A DNA stretch of 60,000 nucleotides from Apostichopus japonicus (GCF_037975245.1 NC_092572.1:26580989-26640988), one strand, 5' to 3'. Shown: positions 26,646 to 36,956, numbered from the stretch's first letter. The notes: generated by a model not told the origin, from the sequence alone. Program-made: numbers and translations.

Positions 26646-27243
26646 AAAAAAAGACAAAAACTCAGATATCTTAAATACATTGATATTGTTTATTTTTTTC
26701 AAATAGTAGATATAAACTGTACTGTTGTTTTGTAAAATATATGAACTTAAACTTCTGAACTATGGTGGCTCCTTCAAGAAAGCTGTCCGTTTTATCAGTT
26801 GGGAGGGTCAGCTATTGTAACTCATCTTTATTGAGTATGGTGAACTGTATGTTCTTTTGGTCCATTTCTGCGCTCACGATTGCTGAAGTTATGAGCCTAA
26901 TTTATGGCTCATGAATCTGCAATGAAAAGATTGTAAAAACAAATATGATGTTAATTCATTTGAATACCTGCAGTCTCTGAAAAAATCATGAACAGTTAAT
27001 GACCTATTGTGTTTTTCACTAAATGCTCTTTTAGGTTTGCTGCAACTATGAAAAACTGGTTTCATGACAATATAACCACATCAATTATTATAATTCCCGA
27101 TTATAATGTTATTCGAATGATAGGACTGGCAACGGGGTGGGCAGCTGGCCTCTGTAAACAAGTTTTCAAGTTTGCTTTGATTACTGGAGAAGTTAAATTT
27201 TGTAAATTTGATTGTCATAGATATGCATGGACTTGGATTTACA
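26646..27243. other. Spacer, nothing recognised
   Basis: AT-rich sequence between the AGGTCA repeat fragment and the DNA-element end. The open frame of 80 codons at 27009-27251 has no recognisable features. Confidence 0.5.
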
Positions 27244-27370
27244 GGCACTGAAGACTCGTCCAAACTGCATGCGGACATCTGAAAAAGTTAACATTCTGTT
27301 GCTTGCAAGTGAAGTTTTGTTTGTGTTGCTACAAAATGCAGACAAAAATGAAATGTGATACCTTGTTATC
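27244..27370 (+). mobile_element. Non-autonomous DNA element arm, left copy
   Basis: Positions 27244-27370 match 50229-50358 in inverted orientation over about 125 bp. Shared blocks include GGCANTGAAGACTCG, GCGGNCATCTGAAAAAGTTA, TTGCTTGCAAGTGA and CTACAAAATGCAGACA, ending GTGATACCTT. This makes it one arm of a MITE-like family. Whether the two copies once bounded a single element is unknown. Confidence 0.7.
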
Positions 27371-27375
27371 TTTAG

Positions 27376-27940
27376 CTGGATGTTGTTCTAGTTTGTTAAA
27401 TTTTGGTTCAAATTTGCAAGGTTATTCAAATTTGGTTTCAGTTTCATCAATTTTGTTCAATTTTTTACAGAAATGAAAAATTTTGTTCAAATTTGTTCAT
27501 TTGTTGTTAACATTGTCAAGGTTATTCGAATTGGTTCAAATTTTGTTCACGATTTGTTCAACCTTGTTCAAATTTCGGTCACGGTTTGTTCCACTTTGTT
27601 CAAATATTGTTCAAATTTAATTCAAGTTTGTTCAAATTCTGTTCACATTTATTCAAATTTGGAAGAAATATTTGGAAGAAATCTCAAAATATGTTCAAGT
27701 TTTGTTAAGATTTGTTCAAATTGTGTTCAAGTTTTTTCATGAATGTTCAAATTTGGTTCTGGTTTTTTACATATTTGTTAAAATTTGCAAGGTTAATCAA
27801 ATGTGGTTTCAGTTTCATCAATTTTGTTCCATTTTTTAAAGAAATATCATCAATTTTGTTTCACTTTTCAAAGAAATATAAAAGTTTCTTCAAGTTACTT
27901 CAAAATTTGGTTTAAATTTGGTTAAATTTTGTTCAAAGTT
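27376..27940. repeat. GTTCAAATTTG minisatellite, left flank of the Helentron
   Basis: A degenerate array of GTTCAAATTTG-like 11-15 bp units. Positions 27775-27925 (TTTGCAAGGTTAATCAAAT, GGTTTCAGTTTCATCAATTT, AGTTTCTTCAAGTTA) align in the same orientation with 37575-37725 on the other side of the Helentron. Most long ORFs here are artefacts of the stop-free unit. Confidence 0.85.
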
Positions 27941-27974
27941 GAGCATATAAGACATATGGTACACATATTTTGGT

Positions 27975-30900
27975 TTAACTTGTTGTGTTTTCATGGAAGT
28001 TTTGCAGAGAAATCCAAGTTGCTTTGTGATCACTGTAATAGCTCTCAAGGACTCCACTACCAATTGTTTTACTTGTAGGAATATTTGTGTAGATATGATC
28101 TAAGCATGAGTTATAGTCTGTTGTAGGAGTGAGTATGATTTGTTTGTATTTGAATGTTCTTGTGAATAAAGAGAGAAGGCTGTTTTTTTCTGGTGTGTTT
28201 TGGAGTACATCAACATTGAAATCACCAATAATCAACGTTTGTTGTGAATGATCTATGTGACTTAGAAAGTTACTCAATACATCATGGAATTGTTGCATAG
28301 GAACCTTTTTAGACCTGTAAATTAGTGCAATTTGAATTGTTCCAGCACATGTGTCTTTGGTCGTCAGGGAGATTTCAATATTATTTGTATTCAGTGTATG
28401 TTCAGTGAGTGTTGTGATATTATTCTTAGTGTAGATTACAGTGCCATATGGGGAATTTGAGACAGGAGCATGAGATGGGATGTTTTTGAATAGTGTAAAT
28501 CCTTCAATGTACAGCTCATCATTTGTTACTGCTTCTGATAAATGGCATTCAGTGAAAAGTAGAATATCAGCAGATGTGATTGTGCTGTCATGAATTATGT
28601 CAGAAATGTGTCTCTTCAGTGATCTTACATTTTGATGAATGATGGTGGTGTTGTCCATACTTTCAAATGCATGGCTACATATTTTCAATGATCGTGTGGA
28701 ACGAAGGTTTTCTATTTCCTTGACAACATTTCGATCGACATTAATTTTTTCAGGATTAAGCTCAAGAATGTATAATCCATTTATGGAAGTCACTCTACTT
28801 AATGCAACATAGTGGATGTGACATTGTGATGTAGCACCTGACATATCAACAACTATCTCTTTCATTGTATCTCCTTGACATCTATGGACTGTCTTTGCAG
28901 TTGCTGGTCTGAGGGGAAATTGTTTCCGCATAACTTCTGCATTTTTGTTGCGACCAATCCTGAACTGTCGACTACTTCTTGATATTGGTGTCCATGTTGA
29001 AGCAAGCTTTGAATGATACAGTTCTCTTTTAGAGTGTCGACATGCTTTACCTACACTAATGTCATCGAACTGTACCCATATAGTGTGAATGTTCTGATCA
29101 TGTACATTCTCTATATACTTGATAATACCAGTAGCACCATTAATCATTCCATCTTCAACTGAAACATTGAGACAGAGGTCAATTCGTTGGTCAATGCCCA
29201 ATGATAGTTCAGTGAATAATCCCATTGTCTTTTGAGGGTTGTTCGGTATGCAAGTCAGTATTTTCTGTTTGACTGTGTTTGGGACATCACCTACGACAAT
29301 GTCTTGAGATCTAATTGTGAGCTTCAGAGTGTCTAGTTTGGAAAAAACTTCATCATTGTGTGCATTCACTCTTAGGTTTGTCTGATAAACATGTGTAACA
29401 TTTGATGGAACATTGTAGGCTGTAAACTGTCTAGTTTTTAGCAGCTTCAAATCATCATCTGTTTGTCTATTTTCTCTTAGTCGGTTCAAAAGTTGAGCAA
29501 AACTCTGGTCATCTTTTTGTCGCATGATTTCAGTTAGTTCAAAGGCCATAAAATGATCTCTCCATAAATTAGATGCAAGTGGACCATAATCATGAGTTAG
29601 ATCATTAAATATCCATCCATCAAACACTGGCTTCAGTTGAAAGAGATCACCAACAGCAATAATGCTAACACCTCCAAATATTTTCTTGCTACCCATAATT
29701 TGTTGCAGTCTTTTATCTATGTACGTAAACATTCCATTACCAACCATAGATATTTCATCAATGAAAATGATTTTCAAATTTCGGAACTTCATTCGAAGTG
29801 AGTTTAACTTGTCTGATGTTAATGCCTTGTAATGAAATCCTTGACTAGCTGGAATGAGTAGAGCACTGTGAATGGTACTGCCTTTAATACTGTAAGCTGC
29901 TTTGCCTGTTGGTGCCATTAGAAGAATGTGAGTATCATCTGGATCACTTCCAGGCTGGCTAGAATAGTATTTCAAAAGTGCATTGTACAGAGCTTTCAAT
30001 ACTTGAGATTTTCCTACACCAGCTCCGCCAGTGAGAAATGTGTACATTGGTTCTTGTTTTGTTTTACACCAATGCAGTACATAGTAGAAAAAGTCTTTCT
30101 GCTTTTTATTGAGGCTGCGTACTAGAGTTCTGTATTCTGAATCAGGCAAGCGAGGTTTCTGCAATTCTTCTATGTTTGCACTATTGACTGCAATCCCAAT
30201 GTCTTGTCCAATATCATACAATTCAGGTGATTCATTGGAAGGGATTTTCACTTGTTGTTTATCCTTTTCATCTTGATGAGCCTTTTCCATATGTTCTGTA
30301 TTTGGTGCAATCTCATCATACATCTCAGGGTCTTCATTTTCAATATCATCTATTGCCTGGTCAATGATATCTCCACTGTGGTTATATTCTGCTTCCTTAT
30401 CTTTAATCTTGGATTCAAGCTGAAGGTATCGTTCTTGGTACGTATCACATGACGCTATGATATTATTCTCAGCTCTCCAAGGAAAAAACAACATCAGTTG
30501 CTCTCTGTAGTACTTTTCTGCATCATTTTCCTTGTTAAATCGAACATATCTGATGATCTTGGCTTTGTTTCTTTTTCTAAAGTTTAATGCACCAACTGTG
30601 TAGCATTTGACCTCACCTGTATCCTGCATATCATTGTCATCAGCATTATCATGTGATTCATAGTCTTGGGCAATGCTGTCTTTGTTCAATTTGATAGAAG
30701 GGTCATCATCATTTTCATCTAATTCATAATCATTGTTAGTGCTCTCATTGCTCTTGTTGTCACTAGTGATATCGAACCAAGCTGCAAAGTCTGCAAGGCA
30801 ATAATGTTGTAGTGCTTTAGGTCGGGCAGCATACTTCCTGATAAGTCCCATACATTCAATATCTGTAGAGTTATCTGGCAACTGTTGAATATATTCCAAT

Positions 30901-33900
30901 GGTTTGATCAGGATTGTTCGATCTTCTAATGGTGAGGTATTTATAAACACAAAGTGCCTGGAGGCTTTTCTGAGTGACATTTGTAATACCAAGTACACTG
31001 CTTCTTGAGCACTCATTTCAACATGATTAAGGAATTTGTTTCCAATGTGTCGTACTTGCTGTTTGATGTCCATGTTCCCTTCTCTTGCTTCTGTTGTTGC
31101 ACGCTGCATAAGGTTACTCATACCTCTTTGTCCTTTGCTAATGTAAGATACAATGTACATGGCACATGCATATGGGTCCAGCACATATTGAATATCCATA
31201 TTAGCTCTCCAAGTTTCTAGTAAGACTTTATTGTAACCATTAATTCTGACTTCAGATGGTGATCTTTTAAGAAAGATTTTGTCTGATGTTAAGGATGAAC
31301 GTATAGCAAGAATGTAATCTCTTTCTGTGCTTCCCAACTTTGTCAACATATCTTCAAATGTGTCAGTAATGTCTTCAGCAAGTTTCAAATCATCCAAGTA
31401 AGCCTTTATGCACTTGTACAATTCTGTAGTTTTGTCATTGCCTTTAACTTCCAATGGTGTTAGAATCATGGTTCTAGGCATTGGTGGGATAGGAAACCCA
31501 AAGCGGCAAACACCTTGTCTCTTTTTCCTGCATGTCTTTGCATGGCTGTGAGATTGCAAGTTAACAGTTTGGTTGACTGTGTCAGGTATGTTACATGTGA
31601 CATATTGATCAATAAAATATGCTACTTCTGTAGGAGCTGCATTTCCATATAAAGGTGCATCTTTGACCCATACTAGCATATGAATGTGTGGGGAACCTCT
31701 CTGTTGGAACTCAACTCTGTAGAAATGATCAATGATCTCACCAATTGGATGATATGAACTATACAGGAAATTATTCAAGAACCTACGAAACATGTAATCA
31801 AAGTGACGTGCACATGTGACAGGGTCACTCTGGATAAGGTCAGATTTCTCATTCCAATTCATGTTTAAGAGTTCTTCATCTGTGAAATGTTTGTTTTTGA
31901 TTGTTCTTCCAAGGATTTTAAGTAGGTGAAGCCACCTTGTTTCAGCAGCAGAGAATGACAGAAACCATGTTGGGATTCCAAGTTGTCGAATCATTGCAAA
32001 TAGTTCTTTCTTGGACCTTTCCCAATAGGGAGGGGATCCTCGTAATGTTCGGAATACTCTAAATCCTTCATCTAGGGTCAAGATTTGCTTGATACTGTCA
32101 TTTGTTTTGAAATGTTGAGCAGTTAATTTCTTCCCTTGTGTTTTTTTCTTTCGCATACTAAGTGTTACTTTCTGCTGTATTTGGCTGATTTGTAATTTTT
32201 TGATTTTGTAGAATATGTTTTGGACAGATTTGGCAAATCTTCTATCTTTGTGACGCAGTTCCCACTTACATATTGTGCTGTAATGTACCTTAACTTTGTT
32301 GTCACTTCTTGGCTGTCCACAAAATAATGTTGGAAATGCAAGTATTTCAGAAAGACTGTCTTGAAATAAGCCCATAGGTCTATTTCCTTCACCTGGTGCT
32401 ACGCAATAAGCAAGTTGGCTTTGTTCCTGAAATTCTGGTGTAAGCATAGTATCTAATGTACCTGTAAGTTGCATGTCATCATTTTGAGCTTCTGTCCAAT
32501 CATCATCTGAATCTGGATTGTCTGCATTGTTGTTTTGAATTGAAGGAGTTGCACCTACTGTTAAGTTAGCATTCTCATTTTTGTCAGATTGTTCTTCAAG
32601 AGGTTCTATGAATTCGTGCCAATCATCATCCATCTGCTGTATCGTTTCATTCCAATTCCGATCAATTGAGACTCTTTCATCTTTGTATAATTGACTGTTT
32701 GCAACTAGCCATTTTGCAGCATCAATTACTTTATTGGGCCTGACATTTTCACTTTGAACCGAGTGCTTATAAGAAAGTTTTCTCTTAAACTTGACAGGAA
32801 TAGTCATGCTTTCATTTAGCCTGCGTGGTAATAGTCTACATGTACTTGACACATCAGCTGCAACATTTACCACATTTCCTTTCAGATTCAATTGTCGCCC
32901 TCTAGGAAGTTCTCTAATTTGCATAAATGGTATACGAAGAGCTACTAATTTCTCTTCAAGAGAATGCAATTGTAATTCGTTTGGAATTGGCACAAACTTC
33001 ATGTTATTGTTTAGGCTTAACGGTGGTATCTTATCAGAATTAATATATTCCTTGCAGGTACTACAAATCCACAATTTGTTGTCGATAGAAGGATTGTGTA
33101 AAGCAATGCTGAAAGTAGATTTTGCTGTTTTCTGTACAAAGCTAGTGACACTTTCTTTATACCATAACTGTTCACAACAACAGCACACATATTCTGGACC
33201 TACTGAAATAGAGTTGAGAAAGCCTTCTTGCAATTGTTGAATTGATGAAGTGTTACAGCTGGTTCTCTTGTTGTATTTGGACTTGATTTCATTAGCTGCA
33301 AACTGTGGATCTGTTCTAGCTTGTGCCATTCGTTCTTGATTCTTTTGCTTTTCTGGGAAAGTGTAGGTGTCATATTTGCGAATAGTGTTCATTCGTTTGA
33401 TGTTTTTTTTCCTCTCATTTTGAGAGTACTCCTCATTTTGTCTTATGTCTTTCATCCGTTTGATGTTTTGTTTCTTTTCCTTTTGAGAGTACTCCTCATT
33501 TTGTCTTGTGTCTTTCATTTGTTTCCTGTTCTGTACTTTTTCATTTTGAGAGTACTCCTCATTTTGTCTTTTGTCTTTCACTCTTTTGATGTTTTGTATC
33601 TTTTCATTTTGAGAGTACTCCTCATTTTGTCTTGTGTGTTTCATCCGTTTCATGTTTTGTTTCTTTTCCTTTTGAGAGTACTCCTCATTTTGTCTTCTGT
33701 CTTTCACTCTTTTGATGTTTTGTATCTTTTCCTTTTGAGAGTACTCCTCATTTTGTCTTGTGTCTTTCATCCGTTTGATGTTTTGTTTCTTTTCCTTTTG
33801 AGAGTACTCCTCATTTTGTCTTGTGTCTTTCATCCGTTTGATGTTTTGTTTCTTTTCCTTTTGAGAGTACTCCTCATTTTGTCTTGTGTCTTTCATCCGT

Positions 33901-35150
33901 TTGATGTTTTGTTTCTTTTCCTTTTGAGAGTGCTCCTCATTTTGTCTTGTGTTTTTCATTCGTTTCCTGTTCTGTACTTTTTCATTCTGAGAGTACTTCG
34001 GTTGTTGTCTGATATCTTTCATTCGCTTGGTATTTCTTGTTCTTTCATTCTGAGTGTACACACAATCTGTCCTCATGGTTTTCATTCTTTTTATATTCTT
34101 TTGCATTTGTTCTTGACAGTACATTTTGTTTTGTCTTGTAGTTCTTTGGTAAATAATGTCTTTTTTCCTTTCTTGTTCTCTGTATGCACTGTTAGTTGCT
34201 CTAAGTTTTTGCATTCGTTTAGTACTGTTGGAACAGCTACTACTGGGAGGTAATTTAGTGATGTTCACTGTCTGTTTCTGTTCATCTTTAATTTGTTGCC
34301 ACAAATTTTGTCTGTTCAGTTCTTCTTGTACACGATCTCTTGTTGTTTTTGGTTGTGTCGATTCAAGGTTCTGTGCTACAAGACAGAGATCAGTATTATT
34401 AAGTTCATATACAACATCAAAGTGATTTCTATTTGTGTTTTGTATGTAAATTGCACGTTTAGTTGTATCTATTCTTTCTGAGAGACTACCACATGCTGGA
34501 AATCGTAGCCATTTCCATTCACTACCAGATACAGCATATGTATAAATGTCAGTTTGTAATAGTTTTGCAGCAGTCATTATTTCCACTTCAGTAGCCCACA
34601 CTGAATCATCTGACATATGGGATGTTTGAATATAATCCTGAACAGATTTACTAGTAGATGGTAGGTCACATTCCAGAAGAGATTGCACTATCAAGCGTCT
34701 CAGGATATGATGATTATTTTCAGACTTTGTTATTATGAATGACAAAGATCGAAAGAAGCAATTCCCATCACCTATTATTCTCCAAATATTACATGGTCTT
34801 GCAGTATTAGTATACAGTATTGGACTGCAAATATTTGGGAAAATTGGATAAGAACTGGTATGAATTTCCTCATTATTGTCTGTCATTAACTGCTTTAATA
34901 TAGCAATCTTTCCATCACGCCATAATTCATCTGGAGGGAAGAAAGTAAATGTGTCATGAGTGTGTATACTTTGCAAGTGAATATCAGTAATGTTCGATTG
35001 ACCAACTGAATGTTGCTCTACTGCTTTTTCAGAGAGAGTTTTATTAGCATATTGTTGTGGCTGGCATGTTTGGTTTGATTTTGTATTTTGCTTTGATTCT
35101 CTTCTTGTCTTGTTTCGCTGTCTGTAACTTAATTTTTTTGTTCGTGGCAT
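27975..35150 (-). CDS. Helentron transposase: OTU-RepHel-endonuclease
   Basis: One uninterrupted, apparently intronless ORF of 2,391 residues (ATG at 35150-35148, stop TAA at 27977-27975). Regions in order: basic N terminus; OTU-like cysteine protease (about 100-250) with DGNCFF (D128, C131) and NHFDVV (H243), an intact triad pattern; a Lys/Arg/Gln/Glu-rich 21-residue repeat tract (about 345-600); a Cys-rich segment (CCCCEQLW, WICSTCK, about 655-700) and the following IP-LRIPFMQI-LPRG block typical of Helitron N regions; Rep nuclease with the HUH motif SPHIHMLVW (H1155, H1157) and the paired tyrosines Y1332 and Y1336 in MYIVSYISK; PIF1/RecD-like superfamily 1B helicase with Walker A GGAGVGKS (1708-1715), Walker B FIDE (1796-1799) and YVALSR (2114-2119); C-terminal endonuclease/exonuclease/phosphatase-type domain (about 2165-2385) with TECHL (E2201), GDFNVD (D2310), LDHIY and SDH (D2374, H2375). 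Role: nicking, strand transfer and unwinding during rolling-circle transposition. No frameshift or stop is seen, so it may be a young, possibly active copy. Confidence 0.95.
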   Translation of the reverse strand: MPRTKKLSYRQRNKTRRESKQNTKSNQTCQPQQYANKTLSEKAVEQHSVGQSNITDIHLQSIHTHDTFTFFPPDELWRDGKIAILKQLMTDNNEEIHTSSYPIFPNICSPILYTNTARPCNIWRIIGDGNCFFRSLSFIITKSENNHHILRRLIVQSLLECDLPSTSKSVQDYIQTSHMSDDSVWATEVEIMTAAKLLQTDIYTYAVSGSEWKWLRFPACGSLSERIDTTKRAIYIQNTNRNHFDVVYELNNTDLCLVAQNLESTQPKTTRDRVQEELNRQNLWQQIKDEQKQTVNITKLPPSSSCSNSTKRMQKLRATNSAYREQERKKDIIYQRTTRQNKMYCQEQMQKNIKRMKTMRTDCVYTQNERTRNTKRMKDIRQQPKYSQNEKVQNRKRMKNTRQNEEHSQKEKKQNIKRMKDTRQNEEYSQKEKKQNIKRMKDTRQNEEYSQKEKKQNIKRMKDTRQNEEYSQKEKIQNIKRVKDRRQNEEYSQKEKKQNMKRMKHTRQNEEYSQNEKIQNIKRVKDKRQNEEYSQNEKVQNRKQMKDTRQNEEYSQKEKKQNIKRMKDIRQNEEYSQNERKKNIKRMNTIRKYDTYTFPEKQKNQERMAQARTDPQFAANEIKSKYNKRTSCNTSSIQQLQEGFLNSISVGPEYVCCCCEQLWYKESVTSFVQKTAKSTFSIALHNPSIDNKLWICSTCKEYINSDKIPPLSLNNNMKFVPIPNELQLHSLEEKLVALRIPFMQIRELPRGRQLNLKGNVVNVAADVSSTCRLLPRRLNESMTIPVKFKRKLSYKHSVQSENVRPNKVIDAAKWLVANSQLYKDERVSIDRNWNETIQQMDDDWHEFIEPLEEQSDKNENANLTVGATPSIQNNNADNPDSDDDWTEAQNDDMQLTGTLDTMLTPEFQEQSQLAYCVAPGEGNRPMGLFQDSLSEILAFPTLFCGQPRSDNKVKVHYSTICKWELRHKDRRFAKSVQNIFYKIKKLQISQIQQKVTLSMRKKKTQGKKLTAQHFKTNDSIKQILTLDEGFRVFRTLRGSPPYWERSKKELFAMIRQLGIPTWFLSFSAAETRWLHLLKILGRTIKNKHFTDEELLNMNWNEKSDLIQSDPVTCARHFDYMFRRFLNNFLYSSYHPIGEIIDHFYRVEFQQRGSPHIHMLVWVKDAPLYGNAAPTEVAYFIDQYVTCNIPDTVNQTVNLQSHSHAKTCRKKRQGVCRFGFPIPPMPRTMILTPLEVKGNDKTTELYKCIKAYLDDLKLAEDITDTFEDMLTKLGSTERDYILAIRSSLTSDKIFLKRSPSEVRINGYNKVLLETWRANMDIQYVLDPYACAMYIVSYISKGQRGMSNLMQRATTEAREGNMDIKQQVRHIGNKFLNHVEMSAQEAVYLVLQMSLRKASRHFVFINTSPLEDRTILIKPLEYIQQLPDNSTDIECMGLIRKYAARPKALQHYCLADFAAWFDITSDNKSNESTNNDYELDENDDDPSIKLNKDSIAQDYESHDNADDNDMQDTGEVKCYTVGALNFRKRNKAKIIRYVRFNKENDAEKYYREQLMLFFPWRAENNIIASCDTYQERYLQLESKIKDKEAEYNHSGDIIDQAIDDIENEDPEMYDEIAPNTEHMEKAHQDEKDKQQVKIPSNESPELYDIGQDIGIAVNSANIEELQKPRLPDSEYRTLVRSLNKKQKDFFYYVLHWCKTKQEPMYTFLTGGAGVGKSQVLKALYNALLKYYSSQPGSDPDDTHILLMAPTGKAAYSIKGSTIHSALLIPASQGFHYKALTSDKLNSLRMKFRNLKIIFIDEISMVGNGMFTYIDKRLQQIMGSKKIFGGVSIIAVGDLFQLKPVFDGWIFNDLTHDYGPLASNLWRDHFMAFELTEIMRQKDDQSFAQLLNRLRENRQTDDDLKLLKTRQFTAYNVPSNVTHVYQTNLRVNAHNDEVFSKLDTLKLTIRSQDIVVGDVPNTVKQKILTCIPNNPQKTMGLFTELSLGIDQRIDLCLNVSVEDGMINGATGIIKYIENVHDQNIHTIWVQFDDISVGKACRHSKRELYHSKLASTWTPISRSSRQFRIGRNKNAEVMRKQFPLRPATAKTVHRCQGDTMKEIVVDMSGATSQCHIHYVALSRVTSINGLYILELNPEKINVDRNVVKEIENLRSTRSLKICSHAFESMDNTTIIHQNVRSLKRHISDIIHDSTITSADILLFTECHLSEAVTNDELYIEGFTLFKNIPSHAPVSNSPYGTVIYTKNNITTLTEHTLNTNNIEISLTTKDTCAGTIQIALIYRSKKVPMQQFHDVLSNFLSHIDHSQQTLIIGDFNVDVLQNTPEKNSLLSLFTRTFKYKQIILTPTTDYNSCLDHIYTNIPTSKTIGSGVLESYYSDHKATWISLQNFHENTTS
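33380..34080 (-). repeat. 63-bp tandem repeats inside the Helentron ORF
   Basis: About ten units of 63 bp encode the 21-residue period NEEYSQKEKKQNIKRMKDTRQ with few substitutions, flanked by more degenerate units. The frame is kept across the whole tract. The opposite strand is open as well, giving a false 310-codon ORF at 33321-34253. The near identity of the central units implies recent unit expansion. Confidence 0.92.
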
Positions 35151-35524
35151 GACAGAATATTGTAAACAACAGTTTCTTCTGTGTCAAGAGTTTCAACAGT
35201 TCCTTTTGGACAACAGTTTTTGTGAGATAGTAGTGCATATAGAGAGTGATTGACTGTAAATGCTGTTCTGGATTTTTGATATCTATCACAAGCACTTCAT
35301 CAGAATTGTTTGTTTATTTTCTTGGAATGTTTTTTATTGCAATGCTTGGAATTCAAGTACTTTTTGTATCCCTGTGAAATTCTAGTTAATATTGTTAAGT
35401 GCTTTTGAGTGCTTTAAATTGTTTTCTGTAAAAGTACTTGTTGAGTTGTCAGTAATTTTCAGCAATTTCTGGGGATTTTGGTAAGTATTTTATTTGGAGT
35501 ATTTTCAGTGCTTGATGTAATGCT
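35151..35524. other. Region upstream of the Helentron ORF
   Basis: About 370 bp between the transposase start codon and the TTTTCAGC array, likely holding its promoter. I see no reliable promoter motif. Confidence 0.4.
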
Positions 35525-35574
35525 TTGTTAGTTATTTATAGAGATTCTTTTGCTTTTTTAGTACTTTTGAGATT

Positions 35575-36815
35575 TTTAGCTCTTTTCAGTGCTTTCAGCA
35601 ATTTTCAGCTCTTTTCAGTGCTTTTCAGAATTCTCAGCTCTTTTCAGTGCTTTTCAGCTCTTTTCAGTGCTTTCAGCAATTTTCAGCTCTTTTCAGTGCT
35701 TTCAGCAATTTTCAGCTCTTTTCAGTGCTTTTCAGTTTTTTTTTCAGCTCTTTTCAGTGCTTTTCAGGAATTTTCAGCTCTTTTCAGTGCTTTTCAGCAA
35801 TTTTCAGCTCTTTTCAGTGCTTTTCAGCAATTTTCAGCTCTTTTCAGTGCTTTTCAGTTTTTTTTCAGCTCTTTTCAGTGCTTTTCAGCAATTTTCAGCT
35901 CTTTTCAGTGCTTTTCAGTTTTTTTCAGCTCTTTGCAGTGCTTTTCAGCAATTTTCAGCTCTTTTCAGTGCTTTTCAGCTCTTCTCAGTGCTTTTCAGCT
36001 CTTTTCAGCAATTTTCAGCTCTTTTCAGTGCTTTTTAGCAATTTTCAGCTCTTTGCAATGCTTTTCAGCAATTTGCAGCTCTTTTCAGTGCTTTTCAGCA
36101 ATTTCAGCTCTTTTCAGTGCTTTTCAGCAATTTGCAGCTCTTTTCAGTGCTTTTCAGCAATTTTCAGCTCTTTTCAGTGCTTTTCAGCTTTTTTCAGCAA
36201 TTTTCAGCAATTTTCAGCTCTTTTCAGTGCTTTTTAGCAATTTTCAGCTCTTTGCAGTGCTTTTCAGCAATTTCAGCTCTTTTCAGTGTTTTTCAGCAAT
36301 TTTTAGCTCTTTTCAGTGTTTTTCAGCAATTTTTAGCTCTCTTCAGTGCTTTTCAGCTCTTTTCAACAATTTTCAGTGCTTTTCAGCTCTTTTCAGGGCT
36401 TTTCAGCAATTTTCAACTCTTTTCAGTGCTTTTCAGCAATTTTCAGCTCTTTTCAGTGCTTTTTAGCAATTTTCAGCTCTTTGCAGTGCTTTTCAGCAAT
36501 TTCAGCTCTTTTCAGTGTTTTTCAGCAATTTTTAGCTCTTTTCAGTGTTTTTCAGCAATTTTTAGCTCTCTTCAGTGCTTTTCAGCTCTTTTCAACAATT
36601 TTCAGTGCTTTTCAGCTCTTTTCAGGGCTTTTCAGCAATTTTCAACTCTTTTCAGTGCTTTTCAGCAATTTTCAGCTCTTTTCAGTGCTTTTCAGCAATT
36701 TTCAGCTCTTTGCAGTGCTTTTCAGCAATTTTCAGCTCTTTTCAGTGCTTTTCAGCTCTTTTCAACAATTTTCAGAGCTTTTCAGCTCTTTTCAGTGCTT
36801 TTCAGCAATTTTGAT
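35575..36815. repeat. 10-bp TTTTCAGC satellite with 30-bp higher order
   Basis: More than 1.2 kb built from the 10-mer TTTTCAGYNN. The commonest order is TTTTCAGTGC, TTTTCAGCAA, TTTTCAGCTC (30 bp). A block of about 229 bp starting near 36231 is repeated from about 36460 with the same variants in the same order (GTTTTTCAGCAATTTTTAGC and so on). All three forward frames are open because the unit has no stop, so the 150-310 codon ORFs here are not genes. Confidence 0.97.
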
Positions 36816-36956
36816 AGGCTGATTGATATGCAAGTTCATTAATTGCTTGATTTATAAGTTGATTGGCTAATTGATGTGTCGGTGTATCGATATGCAAGCT
36901 AACAAGTTGATTAATATCTGACTTGAAAAGCTAATTGATATGCAGATTGCTTAAAT
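36816..36956. other. Short spacer with TTGATATGCAAG units
   Basis: Between two arrays. Contains TTGATATGCAAGTTCATTAA-like units related to the array at 37740-38285. Confidence 0.6.

Noticed and set aside
33321-34253. 310-codon + strand ORF of FxxLLRVLLILSCVFHPFDV-type repeats resembling a membrane protein
   Set aside because: It is the antisense of the 63-bp repeats of the Helentron ORF, whose own frame is clearly coding.
35525-36842. ORFs of 150-313 codons rich in Phe, Ser, Gln and Cys
   Set aside because: All three forward frames are open because the 10-bp repeat has no stop. No start, splice or domain support.
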